Positions 12,051 to 25,011 of a stretch of DNA of 64,000 nucleotides are shown piece by piece (the stretch's first letter is position 1; each line of letters begins with the position of its first letter). The position numbers were made by a program, and so were the translations under genes. Below the pieces are notes generated by a model that saw only the letters and a list, made by a program, of their open reading frames with translations, was not told where the DNA came from and made no database searches. The DNA comes from Monosporascus cannonballus (Eukaryota; Ascomycota; Sordariomycetes; Xylariales). The stretch is taken from the NCBI GenBank assembly GCA_004154925.1, contig QJNS01000144.1:124001-188000 (forward strand). The letters are read 5' to 3'.

Positions 12051-13544
12051 TGAAATTTATCAAGTATTATTAAACAAGGAAAATTATTTAATTAAGTAAT
12101 GTTACGCGAATTAATTAAGAGAATTTTATTAAGCGAAAATAAATAAATAATAAAAATAATACAATCTATATATTTGGAATATTTAAAATATAAATAATAA
12201 TAATTTGAACTATAATTTCGTTATTTAAATTATTTTTAATATTATGCAACGTAATTAACTATTATATATATTACTTAACGTTTTGTGATATTTCTGTTGA
12301 TATAAACTTATATAACTTAAATTTAATAATTGGTTAAACTTTTAGACGTTATAGGTTATAAGTTTTTATTTAATAATATAGTTAAACTTTTAACAATTTT
12401 TTTAGTTGAAATATCGATTAATATTCATATACTTTTTACTCTTATATAATTTTAAAACAGAACTAAAAGTCTTAAAAAATAGATTTAATAATTAATAGAT
12501 TAAATTACAATTATTATAGCTTATATTATAATGTTGAAATATAAAGTTAAAAAACCTTGATTTTACGGTATAAAATACATACGTTTAAAATTTTTGGGAT
12601 TTAAGCATAAATAAATTTTGTTTTCAAATTTTGAATACGCTTAGAAATAGAATTTTCGTTATAATAATTTCTTTTATTAAGGATATTTCGGGTTAATTTA
12701 AACTAATAATAAGGCCTTATATAGAAAACGTTAAAACTGATTAAAAAAGTTGCTAAAGATTTTTTCCGATTATATAAACTTTAAGAAAAGATTAAAAGTT
12801 AATTTTAAAAAGTTATACGAAAAAGATATAATAAAATAAAATTTGTTATTATAACTAAAAAGTTTATTTCGAAATATATTATCAATTTTAAAAACTTTAT
12901 AAGTAATGCGAAATAAACTGACGACAAAAACGATACTTTAATGGGTATATTTTATAAAGAAATAAAAAATAAGGTAAAGATAGAATTATTAATTTGGCGA
13001 AACATAGAATTTTAAATTAATATATTATGAAGGTAGTTAAAATTAACAATAGATTATATGAACGCGATATAAAAAAAGGTTAACATATTCTAAGATATAA
13101 ATACCAGTTGCTTAATTACGAATAAACGCACAATATATTATTAATATTTTATAATACGGCACCGAAACCTATATAATTCGAAACGGTTTAACGTAATGTT
13201 ACAAGCTAAGTTAGGGATTAAAATTATAGTAAATTATAATATTATTAATATATTCCTAACAATTTTAACGATAAGGTAATTTATTTTTCGTTTTAAAAAA
13301 ACTATTAATTAATTTAAATGTATTATTATTCAATAACAATAAGTAAAAGACTAATATAATTCAAACAGAATACGAATAAGAGTTATTACAATAAACAGTT
13401 GGACGCGGAATACGAAAAATTGAAATATTAACTTAAAGAATATTTAAAAAATAATAATAAAAGGTTTGAAAGAAATAATGAAAAGAATATTAGAAATAAA
13501 AGAACTTATTGATGTTAAAATTTTAAATTAATGTAAAAGAATAT

Positions 13545-13962
13545 TGTAACGAACCTGTCATACATCCACCTGGAGGTATAAGCAATATCCGAAAGGGGTC
13601 TTGATTTGCAGGTAACAATAGGGCGAAAAATGATTCAGTGGTTTATTCGTTAAAGAAATTTAAAGACTTTTCCTTCAATTAAAGAACGGTATAATTGCCT
13701 TTAGATTAAAAGCTTAGATTAATAGCTAAAGAGCGAAATTAAGTAGGTGCTATTTATATGAAAAACCGATTTATTATATATCCCAATTCCTAAAGTAAGT
13801 ATATCGTGGATTTATTAGATCTGTATAATTTAGTCCTAGATTACCTAAATCAACCAGATCACCTTAAGAGCCAAGCCTCCTGTCCGAGGTTTAGCCGTAA
13901 CAAATCCGCGTTAAGCTTTTAAAGGTTGGTTTCCTCGAAATAGGAACCTTTGTTCCGTAATA
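13545..13962 (-). repeat. 3' LTR of nested chromovirus
   Basis: 418 bp. On the + strand it starts TGTAACGAACCTGTC, so the LTR ends ...CGTTACA in element orientation. It ends TTCCGTAATA at 13962, where the partner has TTCCGTAACA. Its left part is the better-preserved member of the pair; differences from 20391-20808 are overwhelmingly C/T and G/A transitions. Confidence 0.92.
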
Positions 13963-14699
13963 CCATTTCCCCTTTTTAAGGATTTTTATCCCAAAGATAA
14001 ATACCGTAGGTGGCCACTTTATTTTGTCGGAAAAAGTTTTATCAGAATGTTTAATTAACTTTATTATAATAAGTCGTATTCGGAAAAAAAAAACCTTATT
14101 TAAATTAACGCGATTTTTGCGATATTCGGGCTGAATCCATTAAAAAATTTGGCATTAAGGCTTCCCCTTATTCTAATTATATTCGTTTCGGCGAAACCGA
14201 ATATTTTTACGTTCCTAAATTTTTATATTACAATTATTGCATTCGTCGACAGCGTTCTTCTTATGACGTTTTAATTATAAACTCCTTTAAGAAAATAAAT
14301 AAAATACAGGAACAGTTATAGAAAGAACAGCGTACTTTGGAAAATAAATTTTTAACGTACTAGGAGTCCGTGGAAAAAAAGCGTCGGAAATAAAACGAAA
14401 AATCGTTGGAATTTATCGGAAAACTGAGGCGGTTACGTTTTTAATAAAACCTTCTTAAAAAGAAAACGGTGGAGTTATTAAAAAAAAGTTTAAAGCTGGA
14501 TTAGTTGGAAAAATAAGAAAAAATGGAAGAAAAGCAGCGTCGTATAAACGCAAAGTAAACATAGCTTACTTCTGAGATGGACGCCGTTTTGGAAACGTTT
14601 ATTTTTTTCGATTAAAACGCCGAAGGTTTAAATTTGGGCGGGGGACCGTTATTGCCTGCAACTTTAGCCGTATTGGAGATAGTTAATTAGGATTTTGGC

Positions 14700-17600
14700 G
14701 GTAGAACGTCTTAATTAAGTTTATCGCATTCGTTAAATGGTTAAGTGGTTCCCAGGTGTTTTTTTTATATAAATATTTTTCTTATTTAATTAAGTATTAG
14801 ATTTTGTTTTTAATTATTCTGGAGTCCAGTATTTATTTGATTTCGTATTCGTCAAAATTTTTCTTAAATTCCAAGTTTATTTTTAACGGGGCGTTCTTGG
14901 GTGCTGGTTTAAGTAAAAAGATGTAAAAAATAGGATATATTCTTATGTTTTTGGGTAGCGACAGTCGATAATTAATTTTAGAAATAATTTTATTAACTTT
15001 AAACGGATTAAGCTTTTTAAAGTTAAGTTTATCGCTAGGTTTTTTCGTTTTAATTTGTAAAATATTTAAAATTACGTTTTGTTTTTAACATAGTAAGTAA
15101 ACTTTATTTTTTTTCGTTAAAATTAATCCTTTAATTTTTTTTTTGTTATAATACTGGGTTATTTGTATTTGAAAAAATCGTAATTTATTCTGGAAACGGG
15201 TTTGAATTATTTTGATTTCTGTCGTTAATGTTTTTGCTTTTGGGGCCATTATAATAACCTTAGGTACCTTATTAAGTGGTTATTTAGGTTATTTTATTTT
15301 TGCGTTATGTCCGTATATAGCTGTATAGGGAAATACGTTTATATTTTCGTTAATAAATATATTGTAAGCGATCTGTACTAATAATAAAAATTTTACCCAG
15401 TTATTTTGTTAGTAATTAACGTAATTTCGAAAATATTATTCCAGGGTTTAATTAAATCGTTCCGTTTATTCATCCGTTTAAGGATAATACGTTATTAAAA
15501 ACTTAAGTTTAGTACCGATTTATTTAAAAAAGTTAATGTTAAATTTTGAAATAAAAAATGTATTTTTATCGGAAATGAGTTTTTCTGGTATTTTATATTT
15601 ATTAAGGTAATATTTAATAAAAGTATAAGCTAGTTATTTTGCCGTTGCGTTTTTTTTGAAAAGTATAAAGTACTTATATTTGGTAAATTTATTGATAATT
15701 ACCCATATTCCGTCGTATTGGATTCCGGTAACTGGGTTTTTAAATAAAGGTAAGTTAATAATAAAGTCTTAAGTTATAATATTTTATACCTTATTAGGAA
15801 TATCGGTAGGTTGCAATAGCCCGTAGGGCTTATGGCGTGCTGCCTTAATTTTATTACAAATATTGCAATCTTTAATTATTTTTTTAACCGTACGTCGTAA
15901 TTCTGGAAAATTATATTTTTTTTTGTAACCGTTTGGTGGTTTTGAAAATCCTTTAATATTTATACAATAGGTTTTCGTAAAATTCTTTTACGAATTGTTT
16001 TTGTTAATCTTTTGGAATATAGATTTTTTTATGGTATAATAACTGATTTTTTGGTTGCCTTTTTAATTACTGAACCTTTTTTTGTTTTTCTATATCGTAG
16101 GAATTCCGGAACCGTATCAAAAGTTCTATGGTTAGTTTTTTTACGATTTCATATAATTATATAATGCCGTCCTTATTGTATTATAACATTTGTATGCTTT
16201 TTTTGGGAACTTTAGAATCGTAATCTCCTTTGCGATTGAAAATATCCGCCTGGATATTTTTTTTTTCCTTTAATATGATATATTTTGAAGTTAAATCTAG
16301 ATAAAAAAATTATTTATTTTTTATGTCGTTTATTTAACTTTTAAGCTTTTATAAATCGAATAAGGTTTTTGTGGTTAAAATAAATATCGAAAGATTTTTT
16401 TGTTCCGTTAAAAAAAGTTTTTATTCCTTAAAGGTATTAATAATTATTAATAGTTTTTTGTTATAAATCTGGTATTTAAGTTTTGCATTTTGGAATACTT
16501 TTAAATAATATGTTATTAGGTATTATTTGCCGTTATTTTTTAATTATTTTAAAATTGCACCTAGGGCGTATTCCGAGATATTTATTTTTAGGCGCTTTTT
16601 TTTATTTAGATTTGGTATTTTTATTATCGGTCCGTTAGTAATTATTTTTTTCAGTTTTCGGAATACTTTTTTTATTTTTTCTGGGAGTTCGAATTTTTTT
16701 CTGACGTACTTTTTAGTAATAAGTTTTGTTAATAACCTAATTATGTCTCCGTATTTCTCGATTAAGTTACGTACGTAATCCGTAAATCCTAAGATCTGGC
16801 GGATATTTATAACGGTCGCCTTATTAGGGATAAGCCAGTCCTTAATTGCTTTTAACTTGGAATATTAAATCTGAATTTAGCCGGGAATAAAAGTAAACCC
16901 CAGAAAATCCAATTTCTGGGTATATTATATATTTTTAGCTGGGTTAATTCGAATATTGGTTTTGTTTAAAGTTTTAAGTACTTAAGCTATATGTTTTTTA
17001 TATTCCTTTAGGGTTTTCGAATAAATGAGGATATCGTCGAGGTAGACAAATACGAATTTATCCAGAAATTATCTGAGAATGGTTATAACCAAGTTTTGGA
17101 AACTGGCGGGAACATTAATAAATCCTATCGGTATTACTTTATATTCATAAAGTCCGTATACCATTTTAAATACCGTTTTCCATTTTTTTTTTAGTTATTT
17201 AAATATGGTAATAATTATCGCGAAAATTAAATATTGTAAATTATTTAATTTTATTAATATTTTCCTTTAAAGTGTTTATAAATATTAAAGGGTATTTATT
17301 CTTAATTATGATATCGTTTAATTATCTGTAATTAATTATTTTTCGGTAAATAGGATTTCCGTTTTTATCGATTTTTTGTTTGCTATTTTTGGTTTTTGGT
17401 ATTATAAGAACGGGATATTTAATAAGAAAGTTAAAAGGCTAAATATATCCTTTTTTCAAATTTAATTATATGCTTTTTTACAAAGTTTTAGATTTTTCTG
17501 GATTTATGTAATAAATTTTATAAAATTTTGGATAATATTTTTCCTTAATAAATATCCGATAGTCCTATTGACCATATAGCGGTAACTCGTAATTTTTTTT

Positions 17601-18100
17601 GTTTTTAAATAATTATTTAAATTTTTAATATTTCGGTAGTACCGTAAAAATTTGATTAAAAATCCGTACTTCCTTAATAATATAACAAATTTTTCGATCC
17701 GCTTTTTTTGGCATTTCGTTTTACGAAAGTATTTGCTTTTTCCAGTTAATCCGTAAATTGTTAAAATAAAATTAAGGTATTTTTAAGATAATATCGTATC
17801 CGGAGATATCGGCAATATCTAACAAAACGCGTTTTTGGTATTTTTAAATTTGTACCGAAAGTTTTTCGGTTTCTTAAAGGATTCGTTTTCTTTTATACGT
17901 AAATAAGTTATTATTTACCGTACGTAACTTATAGGATTTTAACTTATATCTTTAGGGAATTTGATATTTTTCTGTTGTTACGGGGGAAATGAAATTACTT
18001 TTTACGCCGGAATCGATTATTACTTTAAACGTTTTGTTTCCGTATTAAAAAGAAATCTTAATTTGATTACGTATTTTTTTTATTGTTTTACATAAGGTTT
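14700..18100 (-). pseudogene. pol relic: RT, RNase H, integrase, chromodomain
   Basis: The - strand reads GLYEYKVIPIGFINVPASFQ then FVFVYLDDILIYSK; the catalytic YLDDILIYS lies at 17018-17044 with both Asp codons intact. Further along are LDFLGFTFIPG, the connection segment, and an RNase H start (LKINISEYALGAIL, near 16550). The chromodomain signature NTWEPLNHLTNA is at about 14725-14757. In a working element this polyprotein makes cDNA and integrates it, with the chromodomain guiding insertion to heterochromatin. In-frame TAG/TAA codons interrupt it, for example just after TILR and before VLKTL. The + strand frame at 16527-16778 is only its antisense shadow. Confidence 0.85.
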
Positions 18101-18249
18101 TGTAAATTAAGGCTTTTCGATACCTTAATTTCGAAAGCCTTTATAGTTTTTTAACTTTTGGTGCCGTTCAGCTTAAACGAATCTTTATTCGCGAACTTTT
18201 TTGATAGCGTATTTGATGTATTAATCGTTTTTGCACCTGAACCATATTT

Positions 18250-20380
18250 TTTTGCTATACTTATATTAAGGTTTCTTTTTTTGGCTTTTTTTTTATCCTT
18301 ATGTTTTCCGAATTATAAGATCAAAAAGGCAGATTTCCGAAAGAGATATTCCTATATTTAGGAGTTTATGTTAAACGCAAAATATCGGAAAATAATATAA
18401 ATATTTTTGCAATATGGCCTTTTAATTCCGTTTTGATTCGGAGTATAAATAACAGGATTTAGGGTATTTTGGTTATCGGGAAATTTCAGCGTATCGGCAT
18501 TCGTTATCTGGTTCCGTAAAAGTTTTTTCGTCCTATTTAAGCCAAAAGTTATTATCCTTTTTGGCTTTGAAATAAACGAAATAATCGTTTTAGTAATAAG
18601 TAGTAAAATGTAATAGGTTATAAGGATTTACCGTCAACTCCTTTAGGTAAATAATACATTTTGGGAATTTATAAAGTTCTGGGAATAACTATCTATAATT
18701 ACTTATATCTGGTTAAAATTAACCGTCCGTTATGTATATCTTATATTTTTAGGAATTAAGGTAATATTGGTATCTTAACCCTATAGCTATCCTAAAAGCT
18801 ATTTGTCCGGAATAATATTTGTAAGCTTTAACCTTAAAATCCTGGCAAACGGGATAATTTTCGTATTCTGGGATATTGCTTTGGATCTAAATAATAATGG
18901 CAATAATAAATTCTGGCTGGAAGGAAATCGAGCTAATTTTTTTCTCTTTTTTTTTTGCCTTACTGTCAATTTTTTTTTAACTGCTTTGGCTTTTTTCTGA
19001 GGTTAAGGAATTTCTCCCTTTTTGGAATTCCTTTTGGCGGGGGAATAATATTTACTTTTAAAATATTTTTTTTTGCCATAATTAAAATATTTTACTTTGG
19101 ATTTGTTTTTTTTGGGTTTTTTCGAAACGGAATTCGTTTCCTTTTAAAGTTTATTTTTATCCTTTTTATTTTGGCTTTTCGAACTTTTATTATTACTTCG
19201 TTTGCCGGTCCTTTTCTTTTTAAGGTACCGATTAAAGGTACGTCGGTCGGCAATAATAACCTTATTTATATATTTTGCAAAAAATCCAGCCTTAGGTTTT
19301 ATATATAATTCGTTTTTGACTTAAGGTTTTAAGCCATTATAATAAGGATAAAATAATACGTTTTTTGGTAAATTAAAAATAGCTATTAAGCGGTTAAACT
19401 TAATAATGTACTTAGATATTAACTTAATTTAATAAAAAAAATAAAATTGCTTAATAACATTTTACTCCTTATTAGGATTTCCGAACAAAACGTACATTTT
19501 TTTTTTCAAAGTTTTCGTATTCGCTAAAAATGTAATTAATAAAATCCGAAAATTCCTTTGGGTATCGTTTAAAATAATCCGTTAAAATAGGTTCGAATTA
19601 ATTACGAATTTTTTCAATAAGTAATTACGAAATAACTATTATTTTTTGATATTTTTCCGGCAGAGAGTTCTCGTAGAACTTGAAGTAAAATCTGGCCTGG
19701 ACCAAAAATCCTTCCGGGTTTTTTAATTTATTATAAGGTTTTAGGGGGGTTAGCTTATAACTTTTGACGTTTAGCATTCCGTAATAGCCAGAAGGTGGAA
19801 TAGTTTTTTCCCGTATTCGGTTCGTACCGAACAATAGCAGAATCGAAGCTTTTTTTTGTGTTTGCCCTTAATCCATTAAAGGGGGTCGGTAGTTAGCCCC
19901 TTGATTTCGTTTTTTGGCCGAGCCAAATTAAGGGAAAACCGGTTTTTTTCCTTTAATAAATCGTGCATTTTTCTCCCTTAAAGTTCGAACTTTTGCCGTT
20001 AGGGCATTTAATTTTTCTTTCGCGGTAAGTTTCTGGCTTTCTGCCCTATATTTTTTTTTTAGCCTTTTTTCTTTCTGCTTATCCCTTTTCCTGGACTTTA
20101 ATAATATCCTGGGGAATCGGGGAAAATTATTGCTAAAGCTGGGAAAATAAACCTTCTTAAGATTGGGTAATAAAGGATGCCATATTATTAATTAATTGGA
20201 AAATTTCTTTAATAAGTGGTAAATCGTTAAGTTTTATTAATAACATTTCGCTGGCTAATAACGGAAATCGTATATATTATTTATTTTCTGAACGTCGTCC
20301 TATATTATCGCCTATATTAAGTTTAAAAAGGCTTATACCCTAATTAGGCGATAAATTATTTGTTAGCTATTAATTAAGAA
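18250..20380 (-). pseudogene. gag relic of nested chromovirus
   Basis: An open stretch of 69 codons at 19625-19834 (-) reads as Gag capsid, with PPSGYYGMLNVKSYKL followed by NPEGFLVQARFYFKFYENSL, a typical Ty3/Gypsy Gag core. Upstream (19.9-20.1 kb) the - strand is rich in Lys/Glu/Gln and likely coiled coil. Frame is lost on both sides through stops. Boundaries are approximate. Confidence 0.65.
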
Positions 20381-20390
20381 ATTATTAAAA

Positions 20391-20808
20391 TATAACGAAC
20401 TTATTATATATTTATTTGGAAATATAAATAATATCCGAAAGGGGTTTTAATTTGCAGGTAATAATAAAGCGAAAAATGATTTAATAATTTATTCGTTAAA
20501 AAGATTTAAAAACTTTTCCCTTAATTAAAAAACGGTATAATTACCTCTAGATTAAAAGCTTAAATTAATAACTAAGGAACGAAATTAAATAATTACTATT
20601 TATATAAAAAACCGATTTATTATATATCCTAATTCCCAAAGTAAATATATCGTGGATTTATTAAATTTATGTAATTTGGTCCTAGATTACCTAAATTAAC
20701 CAGATTACCTTAAGAGCTAAGCCTCCTATCCGAGGTTTAGCCGTGACAGGTCCGCGCTAAGCTTTTAAAGGTTGGTCTCCTCGAGACAGGAACCCCTGTT
20801 CCGTAACA
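20391..20808 (-). repeat. 5' LTR of nested chromovirus
   Basis: 418 bp, equal in length to the LTR at 13545-13962. It reads TGTTACGGAACAGGGG at its start in element orientation, from 20808. The end distal to the start is RIP-mutated (TATAACGAAC at 20391 for TGTAACGAAC). Confidence 0.92.
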
Positions 20809-23402
20809 AATATATGCCGTGTATTATCGACAATAAAAGTATTTAATATATAACTATTAAAAATAGTATATTAATTAACGTATTATATATATATATATAA
20901 ATTGAGTTATTTAATTGAACTAGAAATGGTAAGATAAATAAATGGTATTAAAAATAAACGAACAAATTTATAGAGTTACTTAAAAAATAATACGCGTAAA
21001 AACCTGTTTTTGATTTTATAATTAATTTAATTATTAATTTGTAAAATGTGAATTTAGTATATCTTAAAGGTTTATTGTTAAAAAGTTATTATAGATTTTT
21101 ATTTTCTGTTAATATTTGTTATAAATCTTAAAAAGGAAAATATTGAAAAAGAAGTTCGACAATTTACCTCGAAACTTTATTAAAAAGATAGTAAATTACA
21201 AGAAGTTTAATAAATTTTTATACGTAATTCAGAAACCCAAGTTGCTAAAAAATAAAAAGAGTTATAAAATAATTAGAAATAATGGATATAATATGAAGAA
21301 TTGATATATATATAACAACGATAAATATAATATATATCGAAATATAAATACGATTTAAAAATTTCGAAAAAATGTTAAAAAGAAGGTTATCGATAAAAAA
21401 GCCGTAAAATAATAAAATTCCGAATATTTAGTAAAGCTTTTAAACCAGGTTTTAAACGTAATAATAGAGGCCATTAATAACCTTATAAGTTTGAAAATAT
21501 AAACCGGAATATATGAATATTCCGGAATAATAAATTACAGAATTTTAACTAAAAATGATATTATTTTAAAGGTTGTTAATAAACTTAAATTTATTATAAA
21601 AATATACGTTAAAACTTTATATAATTAAGAATACCGAAGGTTAAGATTCTGTTTACGATAATAGAAAAATTATGTACGAAATTATTCATTCCGATATTAC
21701 TTTATTTAGGAATTACAGCATAATTTTAAAATTGCTATAAATATACCAGCACGAAATGTTAAGTAATAATGAAATTAATTAAGTAAAATATATTATATAT
21801 TTTATTAATAAAAAAGCTTTAGAAAAAAATAAAACGTTAATATTTAATCGAAGAAAATTGTAAACATAAATATTAAAACATAATAAATATTTTATTAAAG
21901 AAATATAATTGAAAATAAAGAATTAAAGAAATGTAACCTATTATTATTATTAAAACAAAACGGAAATAATTTAACGATTTATAATACTAATTCCAAATCT
22001 TAAAACGTTTAATTAATATTTGATTATAATAGTGTTAATATAAATAACCTTTTAAAAAGAGATTCGATATAAAAGTGTTAAAATATAAGAAATAGAATTA
22101 TAAAATAATTCTTGAAACGGTTTATTTAGAAAGTTTTAATTTATTTATAACTTTAACGGAAAAGATTTTCGCGTTTTTAAAAGATATTTGACAGTCGGTT
22201 ATAAAAATAATAAATTTAACTTTTGAAGTTATTTTCAGAATATTACATATTGTTCGTATTTAAAAAAATAACAAATCATACTTTGCAATCGATTATTAAT
22301 CATTAAAGGATATTATTAATCAAAATCAAATATTATTAGTTTAAATTATTAAGATAAAAAACGAATTTTATATAATTTAATAATTTATAAGTTTCGATTT
22401 TCAAAATATAAAGTTCTTAACATTAAGAGAAAAATAATAATAATAAGTCTATTAAAACGAAATGGGGATTACTTAAGTAGTTAAGTATATCTATAAGATT
22501 TACGAACGTATTAATAATTATAAAACGAATAATTAATTATATATTACGAAAGTAATTTAACACTTTATTATACTTTATTTGAATAATATTTTTATTTAGT
22601 TCAAAAAAGAAAAAAAAATATATATAACGTTTTTACCGTGTTTTAAACATTATAAATACCAATTTATTAATTAATATAAAGATGATTTGATTTTATAAAT
22701 AAGATTTAAAATATTCGGAATATATTATTACTTTAAAATATATTAAAATAAATTTCTAAACCTTTATATGATTATAAAATAATAAATGCCGAGTATTATT
22801 AAAAAGTTATAAATATCTTTTAAATTTACTCATTATTATAAGACATTCATCAAAAACTTGGCCAAAAAATCATATCTTTAATCAATTTTATTGCAGAGAT
22901 TTTTAAGTAAATGTTGTAAAATTTACTCGAGTTTTAATAAATTAATATTAATTATATACAATCTAATCTATTTCGTTAAATTAAAAATCAATATTTCGGA
23001 TTATACGTCAAATACGGTAATTAGATAATATAATAATGAAGACAAATTGTACGTTAGCAGTTTTTTTCGTATAATATAAAAAACTTTAAATTTATTTTTA
23101 TCATTCGAATATTTCGAAAATTTAACTGCTTTTTAAAGCAGAATCTTATGAAGTTAAGATTTATACAGATTATTAAATTTTTATTTGTTTATTACGACTG
23201 AAGGATTTATAAAACGATAATTACAATACGTAAAAAAAATAAATTTAGGTTTTTTTATTATTTATAAAAATGGTGTAAAAACGATAAAATGAATATTTTA
23301 AGTATTTAGTTATGTTTCGAAAAAGAAAAATAAATATTTAGTATATAATATTCGAGATTACTTTAATAACATATTTATATTTACGCCAAATAACAGGAAT
23401 AC

Positions 23403-24140
23403 GTGTTATACTACATAAGATTTAGTGGTAATAACTTGATTTTTAAAAGAAAAGAAATAACGGAAATGTTATTAAAGAGATGTATAACACTTAAACGATT
23501 TGACGTTATCCAGTCCCTAGAACCTGCCATGTCATCTGCCCTTCCGTACAAGAAATAAAATGACGCCCTTATCGTTACCACCTAAGATACCGTCTATAAA
23601 GAAAATGTCTCAGATAAATTTATAGCCCGAAGGCCAAGGATAAAATTTTATCCCAAGATTTGTAGCCCATATAGCCGGAGGTAACGGTCGGCGTAAAAGT
23701 TGACAGTTCGTTAGTTAAGATACTGTAAAGGTGACGGTTACGGCAAAAGTCGTCATGGATTCGAATTAACGTATTGTCGAATAGCCATATTAATGAAATT
23801 AATGGTTTTGAAACATTGCCGTTGTGGTATAGTCGTTAACAGCGAAGGACAGCTAAGTCTCGAACCGTTACCGAGCAGGATAACCGTCAAGAAAAATTCA
23901 GCCTCGAGTCGTTCAGATAACAAACAGGTGACGAATCGTCGAATTAAACACATACGGTTAAGGGATCGTACATAAAAACGTAGATTTCTGGGCAGAAGAT
24001 GCTACCAGATAATACGTAAGATTTGATAATAATAAGGTAATTTTTTAAAAAGGGAAATAACAGAAACGTTGTTAAATATATATATAATACTTAAAAGTTT
24101 TAATAGTATTTAATTCTTAAAACCCGCCATATTACATTTG
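23403..24140. mobile_element. Short TRIM-like element with terminal direct repeats
   Basis: Two direct repeats of about 136 bp (23403-23538 and about 24004-24140) align throughout their length, sharing GAAATAAC(G/A)GAAA(T/C)GTT and ending ...GCCATGTCATCTG versus ...GCCATATTACATTTG. They enclose about 465 bp of nearly normal GC content. A perfect AATAC duplication flanks the whole (23398-23402 and 24141-24145), inside the older Gypsy relic. The interior has no long reading frame, a 16-bp palindrome GGATAAAATTTTATCC at 23638-23653, and inverted copies of CTGCCC next to both repeats. It resembles a terminal-repeat retrotransposon in miniature, but the termini are not a clean TG...CA and I see no primer-binding site. 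Confidence 0.6.
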
Positions 24141-24145
24141 AATAC

Positions 24146-24540
24146 TCTTTTTAACATATATGTATTTTTAATTTTACCGATATATTTTAATATATATTAT
24201 TTTTTAAAACTTATTATAAAAAATAATTAAAAATTACTTTTCCGAATTGAGTTTTTTTTTAAAATACTATATTTTTTGGTTAATATATATATATATATAT
24301 ATATAATATCTGAATTTTTTCACTATTTTATTCTTTTATTTTAAAAAATATGATAATTTAAATATTGATGTTTTAATTTAATTTTAAATTTTAATATAAG
24401 TATAATTTTTTAATCAAAAACTTTTTTCAAAAATCTTTATAAGATATATTCTAAATATATTTACCTTTTTTCTGTTTATGTAAATAAATATTCCATAATA
24501 TAACCTTTTTTCATAATCTTTATATTTAATTATTACAATT
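24146..24540. other. AT-rich stretch, nothing recognised
   Basis: Very AT-rich sequence, including a (TA)n run at about 24280-24305. It may be the eroded 3' tail of the Gypsy relic, but I cannot align it to any integrase. Confidence 0.5.
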
Positions 24541-24961
24541 CTGTAGACTTGTCGCAGTGGGGAACACAGAGTTGTGCTTTGCGACCTGGCTTGAGTGCCC
24601 GGCATAAGTACCCGGTCTGAGTGCTCGGTCAGAGTACCCGGTCAGTGTACCCTGTCTGGATAGAACTCAGGCAGCCACCGGCAGATCAAGAACGAATTAA
24701 TTGAACACAATAATACCGAAAGAGTCACGTCATCTAACAGGCCCCTGTCGGTCTAATCGGGGTTGACGGAAGTCTCTAGGAATCCAGTCGTAATCGACAT
24801 CAGAGAGCATCTCTTCCTGGAGCACGCCGGTTGCAATAATAGCAAATGTTCTTCTCGAATAGATTCCTATACTGAGCTCAAATTCGGTATGGAGTCGTGC
24901 AGAATTCTACGTTGTCAATCCAAACCAATCCACTTTTGCTATATTAATAGAGCATACTAAG

Positions 24962-24962
<1 letters not shown>
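24541..24962. other. GC-intermediate patch, possible repeat terminus
   Basis: Sharp change to normal composition at 24541, ending at the G-run. It contains the 13-bp tandem repeat described separately. There is no credible gene; the 65-codon + frame at 24763 has no recognisable features. It could be a less-mutated part of an LTR or of a low-copy element. Confidence 0.45.
24595..24659 (+). repeat. Five-unit 13-bp tandem repeat
   Basis: Five consecutive 13-mers: GTGCCCGGCATAA, GTACCCGGTCTGA, GTGCTCGGTCAGA, GTACCCGGTCAGT, GTACCCTGTCTGG. The period is exact, with substitutions only and no indels. Such arrays occur in LTRs and subtelomeric repeats; no function is implied. Confidence 0.85.

Positions 24963-24963
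<1 letters not shown>

Positions 24964-25011
<48 letters not shown>

Larger units (their letters stand above)
13545..20808 (-). mobile_element. Complete nested Ty3/Gypsy chromovirus (family 1), 7264 bp
   Basis: Two 418-bp LTRs (13545-13962 and 20391-20808) bound the element, and a perfect 5-bp target duplication AATAT flanks it (13540-13544 and 20809-20813). Coding order on the - strand is gag near 20.2-18.3 kb, then protease, reverse transcriptase, RNase H, integrase and a chromodomain ending near 14.7 kb. The order RT-RNase H-integrase-chromodomain identifies a chromovirus of the Gypsy superfamily. It inserted in antisense into the gag/zinc-knuckle region of the older + strand relic. RIP-type stops (CAA/CAG to TAA/TAG) break pol, but it is visibly better preserved than its host and than the copy at 1-4164. 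Confidence 0.92.
12050..23402 (+). mobile_element. RIPed Ty3/Gypsy relic (family 2), interrupted by a nested element
   Basis: Gag similarity is readable at about 12840-13120 (a DDKN..LMGIFYKEIKNKVK run, then NNRLYERDIKK), followed by a decayed zinc-knuckle region that the nested element splits at 13544. After the nested element, coding-like sequence resumes at 20814, next to the same ATGCCGTGTATTATCGAC stretch as in the relic at 47200. The RT motif survives as YLNNIFI at 22576-22596 (YLDDIFI with both GAT codons turned to AAT). RNase H traces (SDYTSNTVI) follow at about 22990-23165. Sequence corresponding to the end of RNase H reaches about 23397, where a short element is inserted. I find no integrase after that, so the 3' part is lost or unrecognisable. 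Numerous stops; not functional. Confidence 0.7.

Noticed and set aside
16527..16778. 83-codon + strand open frame
   Set aside because: Exactly antisense to the RT/RNase H region of the nested chromovirus.
23820..23900. tRNA-like stretch (TGGTATAGTCGTTAAC with a later CTCGAACCG)
   Set aside because: The D-arm-like part is on + but the GGTTCGA-like part is on the complement, and no acceptor stem can be paired. It lies inside the short repeat element.
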